Notes: generated by a model from the letters alone, not told the origin. 64,000 nucleotides of DNA from Chlamydomonas reinhardtii (GCF_000002595.2 NC_057004.1:5320405-5384404), one strand, 5' to 3'. Positions 11,656-22,167 are shown, numbered from the stretch's first letter. Numbers and translations: made by a program.

Positions 11656-13741
11656 GGAGGGGAGGAGATGGAGATGGAGCAGGAGGAGCGGCAACATGGC
11701 GGCGCAGGAGCAGGGCCGGGCCCCGGGTCGGAGGGCGGCGAGGAGGAGGGGGCGGGGGGCGCAGGAGGCGGGGTGGTGGTGGAGGGCGCGGACCCGTTTG
11801 CGGGCCTGTCCGCCAAGCAGCGCAAGTTGATGGAGCTGCGGCAGCGGCTGCAGGTGTGCCGCAAGCAGAACCAGGGAGCCGTCATTGCGGAGAAGAAGAG
11901 GCAAAAGGTGAGGAGCAGAGGGGGGGACTCGCCATGGAAAGTGAGGGGGGAGGCGGGTGTTTGTTGGGGGCGGGGAGTGGTGAGAGAAGCAGCGGGTATG
12001 AGCGGTGCTGTGCCGGCTGCAGGGGCAGCGGAAGCGCAGATGCGGTACCACGCCTGGCTCGTTTTGAGCCCGTCGGCACCGTGTATATGCAACCCGGATT
12101 GTGTTATGCTATGTCACACGCGTGGCCGTCCCCACTCCCCCATGCCCCATGCAGAGCCCCGGCGCGGAGGCGGCAGCGGACGACAGCGCCAGCGGGCAGC
12201 GGCGGTGGCACGAGGAGAAGCAGCGCAAGAGGGCTGAGGAGCTGGCGCGGTTGGGGCTGGACCCCACACAGGCGCACAGGTGAGGCGGCGGGAGGGGAGG
12301 CGGCGGGAGGGGAGGCGGCGGGAGGGAGGGAGGGAGGGAGGGAGGGAGGGAGGGAGGGAGNNNNNNNNNNNNNNNNNNNNNNNNNNNNNNNNNNNNNNNN
12401 NNNNNNNNNNNNNNNNNNNNNNNNNNNNNNNNNNNNNNNNNNNNNNNNNNNNNNNNNNNNGAGGAGGGAGGGAGGGAGGAGGGAGGGAGGGAGGAGGGAG
12501 GGAGGGAGGAGGGAGGGAGGGAGGGGTCTCCGGTGCAGGACCCCGGCAAGGGCATCGGTGCGGCCGACATGGTTTTCGGCGGGGTCACCTAGTGCGGGGC
12601 TGGCGGGGTCAACGGTGCGGAGAGGGGCGGCGGGGGTGACGGGGTGCCGTGCCGTGTGCGTGGCGGAATGCAGTCACTGGCGGGAACGGACGGGCACTGA
12701 TCCTGTTAGCCCATGGCTCATCCTGTCCACCCCACAGGCTGGAGACGGCGGAGACGGCGGCTCTTAAGTATGAGAAGCGCGATAAGAAGGGCGGGCCCAC
12801 AGGCTGGGGCGTGTTCGCGCCGGAGAACCTGTACCAGGTGCGGAGGCGGCGGCGGCGGCCTGGGGGGTGTGCGCGTCAGTTTGTGTTACAGAGCACAAGG
12901 AAAACATTGCGCAAAGACAGTGTATGCGATGCAGCGGTGTCTGCGGAGGTCTGCGGCCATGCAGGTTGTGTGTGTATGTTGTGGGCTGTGGGCGTGCCGG
13001 GCATGGACACGGTTTGCGTTTGGGGGGCAGCATGGGCGGCGCCCGCAGTGCGGAGCTGGCTGACGGGCAGAGCTGTTGGCAGCTGCTGCTAACGTGTGTT
13101 CCACGTGGCAGCTTCGTGCTCCTGGTGGCCCTGATCCCCGCCCCTTACCAGATTCACTCTCTCCCTGCCGGTCTGGGACAGGCTCACCTGAAGCGCGCGG
13201 AGGCGGGTGTGGCTGCGGCCTACAGCGTGGAGGACTATGAGAGGGCCAAGGCGGCTGACCCAGAGTTCTACAGGTAAGGAGGCGGGCGGGGGGGGGTATG
13301 GAGGTGGGCGTGGAGGGGTAGGGATGCGGGGGAGCAGCAGTGCAGAGCAAGGGAGGAGCAGGGCCTGCGGGGGCACGTGGCCTGGGGTGGTCCCGCATGG
13401 CGTGCTGCACGCCGTAGCCGTCGCTGCCGCCTAGCTTTCGGCGTGTACGCGTGTTTGCGTGCCCCAGTCCTGATCTGCTCCTCCTGACCTCAGCAGTCTG
13501 GGGTCAGCGCCAACCCGCGGGTGCGTCGCTCATTGTTATGCAAACCCTCCTCTGCTCCCCCTCCTCTGCTCCCACCCCCAGGGGCGCTGACAGCCTCAAG
13601 TACGGGCAGCAGCCCAAGCTGCCAGCCGCCAACGTGGAGAAGATGGTGGCGGAGCTGCAGGAGCGGTGAGGCAGGGGGCGGGGGAGCGAGGGAGCGGGCC
13701 AGTGTGTGTTTCTTTGTTAGGAAGCAAGCACAACGGGAAGG

Positions 13742-13779
<38 letters not shown>

Positions 13780-14500
13780 GTGAAAAGAGGGGGATCGATA
13801 CCCATCGATACCCACTAAGGGGGGTTGAATGCGTGGAAAGCTGGCCTGGATGCCTGGGGCGCAGGGCTGGGGTGCGCGTGTCGGCCTGGCATGTGCGGGC
13901 AGCTAGCCAGCAACGCTCACTGGGTGTCAGCTTTGATGCCTGACGCCCCCCTCCTGCCTCCTCCTCCCGCCTCCGCCACCCACGCTTTGGACCTCACGCC
14001 CTCAGCGACCGCAAGAAGGACGAGTTCAGCCGGCGGCGGGCGCACAACGACGGCTCCGACGTGGACTTCATCAACGACCGCAACGCCCACTTCAACAAGA
14101 AGGTGCGGGGGGAAGGGGGTGGGCGGGTTGTTAGATACTAGCCCAACCTATAACCGAACCCAATGCAAGAGAGCAAGGATGAGAGCGAGGCCTATGCTTT
14201 GGCAACGGAGGGGCACGGGGAGGAGAGCTGAGGTTGGCTTCCCAGCGTGGGGGTGGCAACGGGGTGGATATGTCTTCGTGAAGGCGGATGTGCTTCTCCA
14301 TTTTGACACAGGCATCACATGGTATCCACAGACCCGACCTTGACCACCAACAACAACCCCACCACCCATTCCCCCGCTGCCCTAACCTTGCAACCTCCCC
14401 TCCGCCCACCTCCACTCTCCAGATCCAACGCGCGTTCGGGCAGTACACCACCGAGATCAAGGGCAACCTGGAGCGCGGCACCGCTCTGCCGGACCGGTAG
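9428..14500 (+). CDS. SYF2: cyclophilin-SYF2 fusion: peptidyl-prolyl isomerase joined to a spliceosome factor
   Basis: Eleven exons (9428-9636, 9927-10070, 10494-10656, 11012-11107, 11404-11907, 12155-12279, 12738-12837, 13182-13273, 13582-13665, 14006-14102, 14423-14500) join in phase to 563 residues. Residues 1-172 are a complete plant-type cyclophilin with the [11 protein letters not shown] loop and the catalytic and cyclosporin-site residues ([12 protein letters not shown], then [20 protein letters not shown], ending DCGQ). There is no stop after DCGQ. A charged linker follows (two Lys/Glu-rich stretches, Gln-9, acidic Gly-rich). Residues about 333-563 match SYF2: [15 protein letters not shown], then [10 protein letters not shown], then [20 protein letters not shown], ending [18 protein letters not shown]2 acts in the NineTeen-complex/step-II spliceosome, so the fusion should bring an isomerase to it in the nucleus. 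A Met in exon 4 could also give a SYF2-only product. Confidence 0.9.
10684..10788. repeat. long (GT)n microsatellite in an intron
   Basis: About 100 bp of nearly uninterrupted GT, with a short CGCGCG break. It starts about 28 bases after the donor of the last cyclophilin exon, with GT on the coding strand. Confidence 0.95.
12281..12524. repeat. GGGA/GGCGGGAG repeat interrupted by a 100-N assembly gap
   Basis: GGAGGCGGGAG and GGGA repeats lie on both sides of exactly 100 N (12361-12460), a conventional gap of unknown size. It lies in the intron after exon 6 of the cyclophilin-SYF2 gene, so no coding sequence is obviously lost, though the true array length is unknown. Confidence 0.95.
13742..13778. 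repeat. (GT)n microsatellite in an intron
   Basis: About 35 bp of GT on the coding strand, roughly 77 bases after the donor at 13666 in the cyclophilin-SYF2 gene. Confidence 0.9.
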
Positions 14501-15870
14501 TAGTGGTGGTGGTGGTGATGTGGTGTGGTGTCGGCGGCGTCGAGTGTGTTCAGGTGGGTGGGGCTCGGTGTGTTAGGGGTAGGTATCGGATAGAGGAGGG
14601 CGGGGTGCTCACATCTCCTCTCAGTAGCGGTGGTAGGGTAGGTCGCACAATAGTGCACTGTGCCAATGCACACGGACGGGCGTCCAAACCTTTCAACGTT
14701 AGGGTAGGGCGCACGCATTCGTTGCCCAGCTGCACGCATGCACACGAGCACAAACCGCCGGTGGCCGAGTCCCCAAGCCGAAAGCACCGGCTGGGGGTGG
14801 TAAACGGAGAGAAGGTATCACCTGAACGGCGCACAGTGAAGCACGCAGCGGGGCGCCGGCGCCAGCGCCGGTGTCCCGTGGGGCGCACCCTTGAGCTCTC
14901 GCGCGGCGGGTCCCCAGGCGCGCAGTGGCTCGGGTGGGGCTCCTACACACACCTGCACACACCGCATGACTCGCGCCGCGCTGGTCGGACATACGGTAGA
15001 GGCACAGCATGGGGTTTGTGATGGGGGCCACACAGCCATGGGCCAACAGCCTGGCAGGGCCGAGGACACCCGTGGTAGGAAGTTGCGGCGTCGCACCCGG
15101 CAGCCCTGGACGCCTGTGTGCGTGTGTATCGCGGCACACCCTGCACTCGCGGCCATGTGCGCAGGCCGTAAGCGCCCCCGCCCGCTGCCATGCTGCTTGC
15201 AGGTTGGACTGGTGCAGGTCTCTGGCAGCGGCAGCAAAGCTGTTGGTGGAAGGACGGCACGGCAGCAATGCAGCTCGAGAGCACATGTTGTTTCTGACGG
15301 TGGTGTGTCGAGCACTCTTTCTCGCGTGTTGTTCTTACTTGGTTTGGTGCCTGCTGAGTGCCAGGAGCTGCGATGTGTGACTGCGGCCGCGGCCGCGCTG
15401 CCGCCAGTGTAATGAGGCTATTGCGTGCTGTGAGCTGGGTAATACAATCATGATGTTCGATGAGTTGATGACCGTGAAAGACCCCTTGCCCTTGGACTCC
15501 ATCCGTTCTTGCCCGGGGGGTTCGGCGGGGTTTTGACAGGCCGGCCGGGCGGCCGCGGGGCGCCATGCGGCTTTTAAGGATATCAAAGTGGCAGTGAGTT
15601 ACTCGCCAGCAGTTTTGTTACTTGACACACGCTTACAGAAGAATTCGGCCGGAAAAGCCCTAGTGCAGCGTTTCCTTGCAACACCTGTGACAGCGGCTTT
15701 GGAGTACCACCACGCTTACAGGCTGAACGCCATTCTGCTCATTGCGAAAGCACATCAAATGACTAGAATTTAGGAGCTTCGGAGGAGCGCTCTGAGCGGC
15801 CATACACACAATTCCCCGCGACATTGCAGCGAGCTGTCAACCCAGCGAGCTCGTTGCGCAGTGGTGCTGC
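14501..15870. other. intergenic: 3' UTR of cyclophilin-SYF2 and promoter of the F-box-like gene
   Basis: No convincing gene was found on either strand. A TGTAA signal at 15408-15412 would give a 3' UTR of about 0.9 kb, which is within the volvocine range. GC content falls between 15590 and 15870, which probably holds the promoter and leader of the gene starting at 15871. Confidence 0.5.
15408..15412 (+). terminator. TGTAA poly(A) signal candidate
   Basis: TGTAA lies on the coding strand, 908 bases after the stop of the cyclophilin-SYF2 gene and before the next promoter. Confidence 0.45.
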
Positions 15871-18800
15871 ATGGCACACGAAAACATTTCATTGACCGCC
15901 GACTGCGATGACGGCGGAGCCGTGACGGAGCCCGAACATGGCGGTCTCGCGAGCATGCCTGCGCTGCCCCTTGCGACGCTGTGGGCGCACCTCTCTACCG
16001 CGAGCCGGCGGAACCTGCGTGCGACCTGCGCCTCTCTTCGCCGGGCCATCGACTGGGAGCTGCTGCGGGCCTGCGTCGTGTGTGCTGGGGCGCCCGGCAG
16101 CTGCGCAGCCGCGACACCGGCGCCAGCAGCGGCCGCCGCCACGCTGCCGCCGCTGGCAGCCGAGGTCATGCGACTGCTACACGGCGCCGTTTGCGACACG
16201 GCTACAGCCACGCACCTCGGCCGCACCTCGCGAGCCTGCCGCTGCAGCCGCGGCAGCTGTAGTGCCTCCGGCGGCGGCGGCGGCGGCACGTGCTATGCGG
16301 CTACGGCTGCGGCGGGTCGCTACCAGTCCGTCCGTGCACTGGTCATCACCCACGCCCCGCCGACACCACCACCACCGCCACCACCGCCACCGCAACCTGC
16401 CCCGCCTCCCTCCTCCAGCGCCACAGCCGCTGCGCCGCCGTACCCCTACTACCAGCGCTACGCCCCCGCGCCGCCGCCGCCGCCCCCGCCCGCCACCCTG
16501 CTCCGCTCCTTCGCCCACTGCCCCGCCCTCACCACCCTCATCCTAGCAGACCTCCGGCCCTCGCCCGCGCCCTCGGAACGCGACCTGCTCGCCATCGCCG
16601 CCGCGCTGCCCGGCCTCACGGCGCTTCACGTGCTGTGCTCGCCCGGCGCCCGTGCTGCGCGTGCTGTGGCGCCGCCGCTGGGCGGCCTGGCCGCGGGCTG
16701 CCCGCGCCTGCGCGCCCTCACTCTGGACCTGGGCCGGCGCGGTGTGGTGGGGGCGGCGGCTGCGGGCGTGGCCGGCCTGGGGCGGCTGACTGGCCTCAGG
16801 TCACTGACACTGGGGCTGGCGGACACGGACGGCGACGAACGGGAGTGCCTGGGCGGCAGCGGTGCGGCAGGCAGCGGTGTTAATGCTGGTGGCGGTGGCG
16901 GTGGCGGTGGCGGTGGCGGTGGCGGTGGCGGTGGCAGCGGCAGCCCCGGTGGCAGCAGCAGCGAAGGCGCGGGCATGGGCGGCGTGGCAGGCTCTGGGGA
17001 TGGCGTGGCGGCGGAGGCGCTGGCAGAGTGGGGTCGGGGGCTGGCTGCAAGCCTGTGGCTGCTGGCACGTGCCGGGCTGACGTCACTGGAGCTCCGGCTG
17101 CTGTCCTTCGGGCGTTACGAGCGGAGGCTGTTGCAGGCTGTAGCAGCCGGCAGCAGCAGTGCAGTGGCGTCTCAGGCGGCGGCTGGCGGAGGTGGCGGCG
17201 GCGGTCGCAATGGCGGCGGCGACATTGGTGGCGGGGGCGGCGGCGGCGGCGGCAGCGGGCTGCAACGCCTGAGCCTGCGGCTGATGCCCGCGCTACAGCA
17301 CGCAGCGCCGTCCTCCGCGTCTTTCGCCTACACGCTTGGCGCAGGCGGCGGCAGCTCCGGCCTCGGCGGCGCCTTTGGCGGCGGCGGCCTCGGCGGCGGC
17401 TGCGGCGACGGCGCCGCCACCTCCAGCTCCAGCTACTGCACGCCATCCGCCTCCCTCAGCTACAGCCCGCTACCGCTGGGCAACAGCGGCACCCTGGGCG
17501 CCGGCGCCGGCGGCGTCACGTGGGCGCAGCCGTCGGAGGCGGACGGCATGCTGGCGGCGGCGGCGGCGCTGCCGCGCCTCACGTCCGTATCGCTGCCTGA
17601 GCTGCTGCTCACCTCCAGCCAGCAGCTGTCACGGCTGCGGGCCCTGACGGCCCTGACGGAGCTGAGGCTGGGTGGCGTCGTCGCCTCCGCAGTGACGGCG
17701 CCGGCGGCGGCCTCGCCGCCTGGAGGCGGCGAACGGGATCCGCCAGCGTCGCCGCCGGCGCAGCGGCACGTGCTCCCGGGCGTCAGGGCGCTGGTGGTGG
17801 AGGCGGAGAGCCCGTCGTATGGCGGCGGCGGCGGCGGCGCGGGACGGAGCAGGATGGGTCTGGGCGGGCCGCCCAGTGCGGTGGTGCCGTGGTGGTCTGC
17901 GGTGTGCCCCGGCCTGCAGCACCTGACGCTGACGCTGCAGTACGCCGGGTGGGCGGCGGCGCGGGAAGGGTTCGACGGCGGCCGTGGAGGCGGCGGCGGC
18001 GGCCTGGGTCTGTTGTATGATCATGGGGGTGGGGCGGGTAGCACAGCGGCTGCGGAGGCGCTAGGCGTGGCGCTTGCGCGCGTGGGCTGCGTGCGGCTGA
18101 TCGCGGCGGCGGCGCGGCTGCCGCTGGCGGGCGCAGTCAGCGGTGGCGGAGCCGCCAGCGTTCCCGACCCGCGTACTTGGGCACCCGGCGGTGGCGGCAG
18201 CAGTGGCGGCGGCGGCGGAGGCGCAGTAGCAGCAGCGATGGCAGCAGCGGCGGGCGGCGGAGATGAAGGGGGCAGTGGCATGGCGCTGTCCGTACTGCGG
18301 CGCGATCTGCCCATTGTCATACGTACGGCGGCGGGCGCGGTACGACACCTGGAGGTACACCTGGACGAGCCGGGACAGCTGCGGGCGCTGCTGGAGGATG
18401 GGCAGCTGGCGCGGGCCCTGGCCGATTCGCATGCTGCAGCTGGTGCTGCCGCTGCAGCTGCTGCAGCAGCTACTGCCGGAGTGGCGGGAGGCGGCAGTAG
18501 CTGCCGCAACCGCAGTGACTGTGTTGGCCTTGATGGCGGCGTGACGGTGAAGCTGGTTACTGCACTCGGGTTTGGGGCCGCCAGTGGTGGTGGCGGCGGC
18601 GGCGGTGGCGGTGGGAGCGGCAGCGGTGGTGCGCGCAGCTGGATGGACATGATTCGGCTGTGTCTGGCGCTGACGGTGTTCGTGGAGCACGCCGGCCCCG
18701 CGCTCACATGCCTGTGCGTGTGCGTGCCCGGACTGATGGACAGCGTGTGCGGCGGCTGGGCTGGTCCCGGTCGCTACAGCCGCAGCAGTGACATCGGCAG

Positions 18801-19152
18801 TAGCAGCAGCGGTTGGGCAGTAGCGGCCCCTGGCGGCGCACGTGACATGGAAGCGGCGGCGTCGCGGGAAATGGTGTGCGACTTGTTGGGGTCACTGGCG
18901 GGGGTGGCGAAGGCGTCTGGCGTGCTGCTGTGCCTGCGTGGGAGCTGCCTTCGTGACAGCGACCGTGCAGGGCTGGTGTTTACGCTGGAGCGAGCGGCGT
19001 GGCAGCGGCGGGAGCTGCATGGGGTGGAGGGCGGGGCGGGCGTCACGGGCTCGGGGGCGGGGGATGGCAGGGGGCTGCTGCTGGTGCCGGAGGCGGCGGT
19101 GGGGTGCTGTGTGGGTTGCTGGTCCGACCCGCCCGTGCATGTTGTGCTGTGA
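15871..19152 (+). CDS. intronless F-box-like / leucine-rich, Gly-rich protein
   Basis: A single open frame of 1093 codons. Residues about 29-62 (PALPLATLWAHLSTASRRNL, then RATCASLRRAIDW) look like an F-box: a Leu-rich start, then the basic ATC-SLRR helix. F-box proteins carry substrates to SCF ubiquitin ligases. Pro-rich and poly-Gly spacers separate weak LRR-like strands (LTSLELRLLSF, LQRLSLRLMPAL, LTALTELRLGGV, LQHLTLTLQYAGW), so a degenerate LRR substrate-binding region is likely. Gly tracts lie around residues 340-360 and again later. Lack of introns over 3.3 kb contrasts with most neighbours. The start is the first Met of the frame; another Met at residue 29 sits at the F-box edge. The substrate is unknown, and the F-box call rests on pattern, not alignment. 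Confidence 0.72.
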   Translation: MAHENISLTADCDDGGAVTEPEHGGLASMPALPLATLWAHLSTASRRNLRATCASLRRAIDWELLRACVVCAGAPGSCAAATPAPAAAAATLPPLAAEVMRLLHGAVCDTATATHLGRTSRACRCSRGSCSASGGGGGGTCYAATAAAGRYQSVRALVITHAPPTPPPPPPPPPQPAPPPSSSATAAAPPYPYYQRYAPAPPPPPPPATLLRSFAHCPALTTLILADLRPSPAPSERDLLAIAAALPGLTALHVLCSPGARAARAVAPPLGGLAAGCPRLRALTLDLGRRGVVGAAAAGVAGLGRLTGLRSLTLGLADTDGDERECLGGSGAAGSGVNAGGGGGGGGGGGGGGGGSGSPGGSSSEGAGMGGVAGSGDGVAAEALAEWGRGLAASLWLLARAGLTSLELRLLSFGRYERRLLQAVAAGSSSAVASQAAAGGGGGGGRNGGGDIGGGGGGGGGSGLQRLSLRLMPALQHAAPSSASFAYTLGAGGGSSGLGGAFGGGGLGGGCGDGAATSSSSYCTPSASLSYSPLPLGNSGTLGAGAGGVTWAQPSEADGMLAAAAALPRLTSVSLPELLLTSSQQLSRLRALTALTELRLGGVVASAVTAPAAASPPGGGERDPPASPPAQRHVLPGVRALVVEAESPSYGGGGGGAGRSRMGLGGPPSAVVPWWSAVCPGLQHLTLTLQYAGWAAAREGFDGGRGGGGGGLGLLYDHGGGAGSTAAAEALGVALARVGCVRLIAAAARLPLAGAVSGGGAASVPDPRTWAPGGGGSSGGGGGGAVAAAMAAAAGGGDEGGSGMALSVLRRDLPIVIRTAAGAVRHLEVHLDEPGQLRALLEDGQLARALADSHAAAGAAAAAAAAATAGVAGGGSSCRNRSDCVGLDGGVTVKLVTALGFGAASGGGGGGGGGGSGSGGARSWMDMIRLCLALTVFVEHAGPALTCLCVCVPGLMDSVCGGWAGPGRYSRSSDIGSSSSGWAVAAPGGARDMEAAASREMVCDLLGSLAGVAKASGVLLCLRGSCLRDSDRAGLVFTLERAAWQRRELHGVEGGAGVTGSGAGDGRGLLLVPEAAVGCCVGCWSDPPVHVVL
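16888..16935 (+). repeat. coding GGN repeat (poly-Gly)
   Basis: Repeated GGTGGC hexamers inside the F-box-like gene encode an unbroken run of about 15 Gly. Similar shorter Gly tracts recur at about 17190-17260 and 18590-18620. Confidence 0.9.
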
Positions 19153-19791
19153 GAGGGGTGCAGGAGTGCAGGTGTGGCGCGCTGGTCAGGGGAGCCGCTG
19201 GCAGCTGCTGCTTTGTGACGAGGTGTGGCTTGGAGAGACTTCGGTGCTAAGGCAGTTTGGTGTGGGGCTGTACGGTATGTGGCAGGTTGCTTGATGTGGG
19301 AACGAAGGGCTGGCACAAGCTGCTGGCGCTTAGGCAGCGTGACGGGCGTGGGTACGGGCGTGCGTGGCTGTATGTGTTTGATATGGAAAGAACGCTTCGC
19401 AGTGCAGGAATAAGATGCAATGCCGGTTACATCTTTGAGTTGCGGAGACTGCCTGCGCGGCGTGTGCAATCAACAGCAAGGCCAGTCCACAAGATCAATC
19501 ATAACCAGTCTCTCATTCTCGCAATGCAACGTTCCAGCACAAATGTGTGCCGTCAAGTAGGTTGACAGACTGTCCTCCGGCGCCGCTTTGGAACCGGCTG
19601 GGGCCCCAACAGATGCAGCCTGACAGGCTAGACCCCGCTGGGTTGCACTGCTGCCGTATCTCCACAACAATCATGAGATCAGGGGCCAGGGGCTCACTCG
19701 CCGCCATCCACTGGCCACCTCTCTCACCCACTCACCTCTCACAACACCCAGTGTAGCCCAAGGCAACACCTCCCCGGGCAGGGGCAGCCCA

Positions 19792-19915
19792 TCACATGCC
19801 CGGCACACGCCGGTCGCCGCTGCCGATGCCGATGCTGGCGCCGCAGGCGGGGCACGTGGCTCGCTCCTCAGGGTTCGTGCAGCCGCCCACCAGGTACACG
19901 TGCCCATTGCGGCAC
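19792..19915 (-). pseudogene. orphan C-terminal exon with an RZ-type zinc finger
   Basis: The minus strand has an acceptor (GCGTGCAG) followed by a 41-codon frame plus one leading base. It begins CRNGHVYLVGGC and continues TCPACGASIGIGSGD to a TGA. The spacing C-x-NGH-Y-x(2)-GxC...CxxC...IG matches the RZ-type finger found in RNF213 and NFX1/ZNFX1-type proteins, which bind ubiquitination partners or nucleic acid. No matching upstream exon was found on this strand before the ubiquitin-like gene. It is therefore either the tail of a degraded gene or a short gene whose other exons I cannot see. All zinc ligands visible in this part are intact. Confidence 0.5.
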
Positions 19916-20559
19916 CTGCACGCATGCGCAGGGGCAGGGGCGGGGGCAGCACCGAGTTCGGCAGGGGTTGGGTGCAGGGTGCGTGGGCGTCAGAGGTAGG
20001 CCGGGCCAGGCCGGTAGTTGGTTCTGAAGGCGGGTGAGTTGGCCCACCGAACTACCGTAGGGACTCGTGGAGATGCTGAACTAGCTAGTGATCGCAGCCC
20101 GATACGAGTGGATCATCATGCCCAATCCAGGCAAGGAAAAGTGGAAAGCTATGGAGGGCGCCACGTAGGGATGCAGCACGCACTTCAAGGCTTGCATCTT
20201 CCAGGGCTGGGCCGGCCCCGCTGGCGAGAAGGCCCTAAACCACGTTCTCGCCCGCGACATCCAGGGGCCTAAAAAATGCCTAGTTTTAGCGTTTGGGCCC
20301 CCCCCCGGAAAGGGGTACTTGGCGAGATTCGAGGGCCGTATGCAGCCTCACGCGGCGAGAATGCACCCCGGGGAATGCCCAACCTTCCTTATTGCCTAAG
20401 GGCCTACATTGGGGGCAATTTCTTGCCGCTCCCCGAAGATGCAAGCCCTGACGCACTTGTAAATGGAGCGCCGCCTGTAATCGGGGTCTGACCGGAGAGC
20501 CGTCAGCACCCGCTGCAGCAGCGCCTCCTGCTGGGCTGCGGCGTCACTTGCAGCGCCGC

Positions 20560-20642
20560 TGCCACCACCGCTACTGCCGCCGCTACTGCCACTGCCGCTA
20601 CTGCCACTGCCGCTACTGCCACTGCCGCTACTGCCGCTGCTA
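20560..20642. repeat. CCGCTACTGCCACTG tandem repeat
   Basis: About five copies of a trinucleotide-based 12-15 bp unit. On the minus strand it would encode Ser/Gly repeats, but no gene could be assembled around it. Confidence 0.8.
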
Positions 20643-21073
20643 TTGTTATGCGGCATTCGCCGCACAGCTGCAGTAAGCCAGAAGGTGGAAGGTGTGCGCG
20701 TCGGCAGCAGCGGCGTTGGGCTGGCCGCAAAAGAAGGGGTGCTTGCGGCGAAGTGCGGCAGCGGGCTTTTGCCCCGACCCGCTGCGACGCGGCGCCGCAT
20801 TAGTAGTGATGAAGACAACATTGTATGAGCGTCTAGCAAACGGACTCACGCACCTTAATAAAGAGGCGCGTTTCCGCGTCCTGGGGGACATCAAGTGGGA
20901 GGGCGCGGCCGCCGCGGGGCGACAAGGTTGCCGTCATCAATGACCTTTGGCGGCCGTGAAGAGCTCGGCGCGTTTCACGAGCTGCAGAAACGTCAAGCTC
21001 TTGTTCAAGCTCTTGTTATTCGTGGCCTTTTCAGAGTTATCCCTTTACCTTTACTTACCTCTTAACCTCACAA

Positions 21074-22167
21074 ATGCCGGCCCTGCACATGTGCATGCGC
21101 ATGCCGCCCGCCGCTGCCGCGCCCAGCAGGCGGGGCGGCCGGGCGGCCGCGACTGCGGCGTCGGCTCCGCGGCTGCCGTGCGGGCTGCCGCCGCTCCGCC
21201 CTATCATTCCCGGGGTGGGCGTCTGCAGCGGCAGCCTGCACGGCATGGGCCAACCGCTGCCACCGGCACTGCTCCGCTCCGGCGCGCCGCACGGCCGGCC
21301 GGCGGCGGCCGCCTTCGTCATGGCGTGTGTGCCGGAGTCGTCCTCGGGAGAGCCGCCAGAGGTGCAGGCGCGCAAGCAGGTGCCTGGGGGATTCCGCGCG
21401 GAGGGCGGGGGCGTAACTGCGTAAGGAGAGGGCTTTGGCGCTGGGGGCTGATGGCCACAGGTTCACAGAGGCGTCATGGACGGGGTTCGCGCGTGTGCGG
21501 CCGTGCTCCTGTGCACCGGTTGATGTGCGGTGTTGCAGTCGCAAACTTGCCTTCCAAGTGCTCGCCGCTGGACACCCCACCGGCCACCGGCTCACCTCGT
21601 GTCACAGGGCCCATGCAACGTGACTGTGTCGCTGGGGACTGGCTCCAAGGTTCAGGTGCAGCTGCCCGCTACCGCCACCATCCGGGACCTCAAGAACCAG
21701 CTGCAGCAGCCGACGGGTGGGTCGGGGAGCGGGCGTGGGGGCTGTGGGGGCTGTGGGCGCGTGTCAGCCCCGTGTGCCACACGTACGGGTCGCCGGGGGC
21801 TGCGCCCACCTACCTGTGGCCGGTGTGCTGAGAACCTGTGCTGCAGCATCTGCATCTGCCAGCAACTGCGACGACGGTCCGATGCACTAACGCAATAGAG
21901 ACTGCGCAACAGCTAGCTCACAGCCGCTGACATAAGGTACTGCAAAAGCATAGTCAGCCTGTGTGGCCACTGCGACGATTAACTTCACACCTAAACCCAC
22001 GCGGCCCCCTTGATTGCCCACACCGCCCCTCATCAGGCCTGGAGCCGACGCAGCAGAAGCTGCTGGTTGGCTCGAAGTCCGCACTGCCCGACACCACCAC
22101 CCTGGGTTCCCTGGCCGCCGCGGAGCTGTCGGATGTGGTGCTGGTGACCCGGGTGCATGGCGGATAG
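21074..22167 (+). CDS. ubiquitin-like domain protein ending in Gly-Gly
   Basis: Three exons (21074-21379, 21608-21716, 22037-22167) join in phase to 181 residues. Residues 1-102 are Ala/Pro/Gly-rich with many Met and no clear domain. Residues about 106-181 form a ubiquitin-like fold of about 76 residues: VTVSLGTGSKVQVQLPATAT for strands 1-2, IRDLKNQLQQPTGLEPTQQK for the helix and following loop, LLVGSKSALPDTTTLGSL, then SDVVLVTRVHGG and stop. The last two residues are Gly-Gly directly before TAG, the form used by conjugatable modifiers. Integral ubiquitin-like domains in scaffold proteins rarely stop there. The N-terminal extension is the odd part; a shorter start or processing could release the domain. 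The exact family is not recognised. Confidence 0.7.

Larger units (their letters stand above)
19153..21073. other. intergenic region with an orphan exon and small repeats
   Basis: About 1.9 kb between two plus-strand genes. It holds the 3' UTR of the F-box-like gene, an RZ-type finger exon on the minus strand (19792-19915), a CTACTGCCACTGCCG-type tandem repeat (about 20560-20642) and the promoter of the ubiquitin-like gene. A frame open on the plus strand at about 20169-20396 resembles nothing I know. Confidence 0.5.

Noticed and set aside
16061-18707. Long minus-strand open frames across the F-box-like gene
   Set aside because: High GC keeps the antisense frames open. They are Arg/Pro/Ala-rich without domains, while the plus frame has F-box-like and LRR-like features.
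20169-20396. Plus-strand open stretch containing HFKACIF, slightly like the cyclophilin HFKGCVF
   Set aside because: The resemblance covers fewer than ten residues, the rest has no cyclophilin pattern, and no start or splice context was found.
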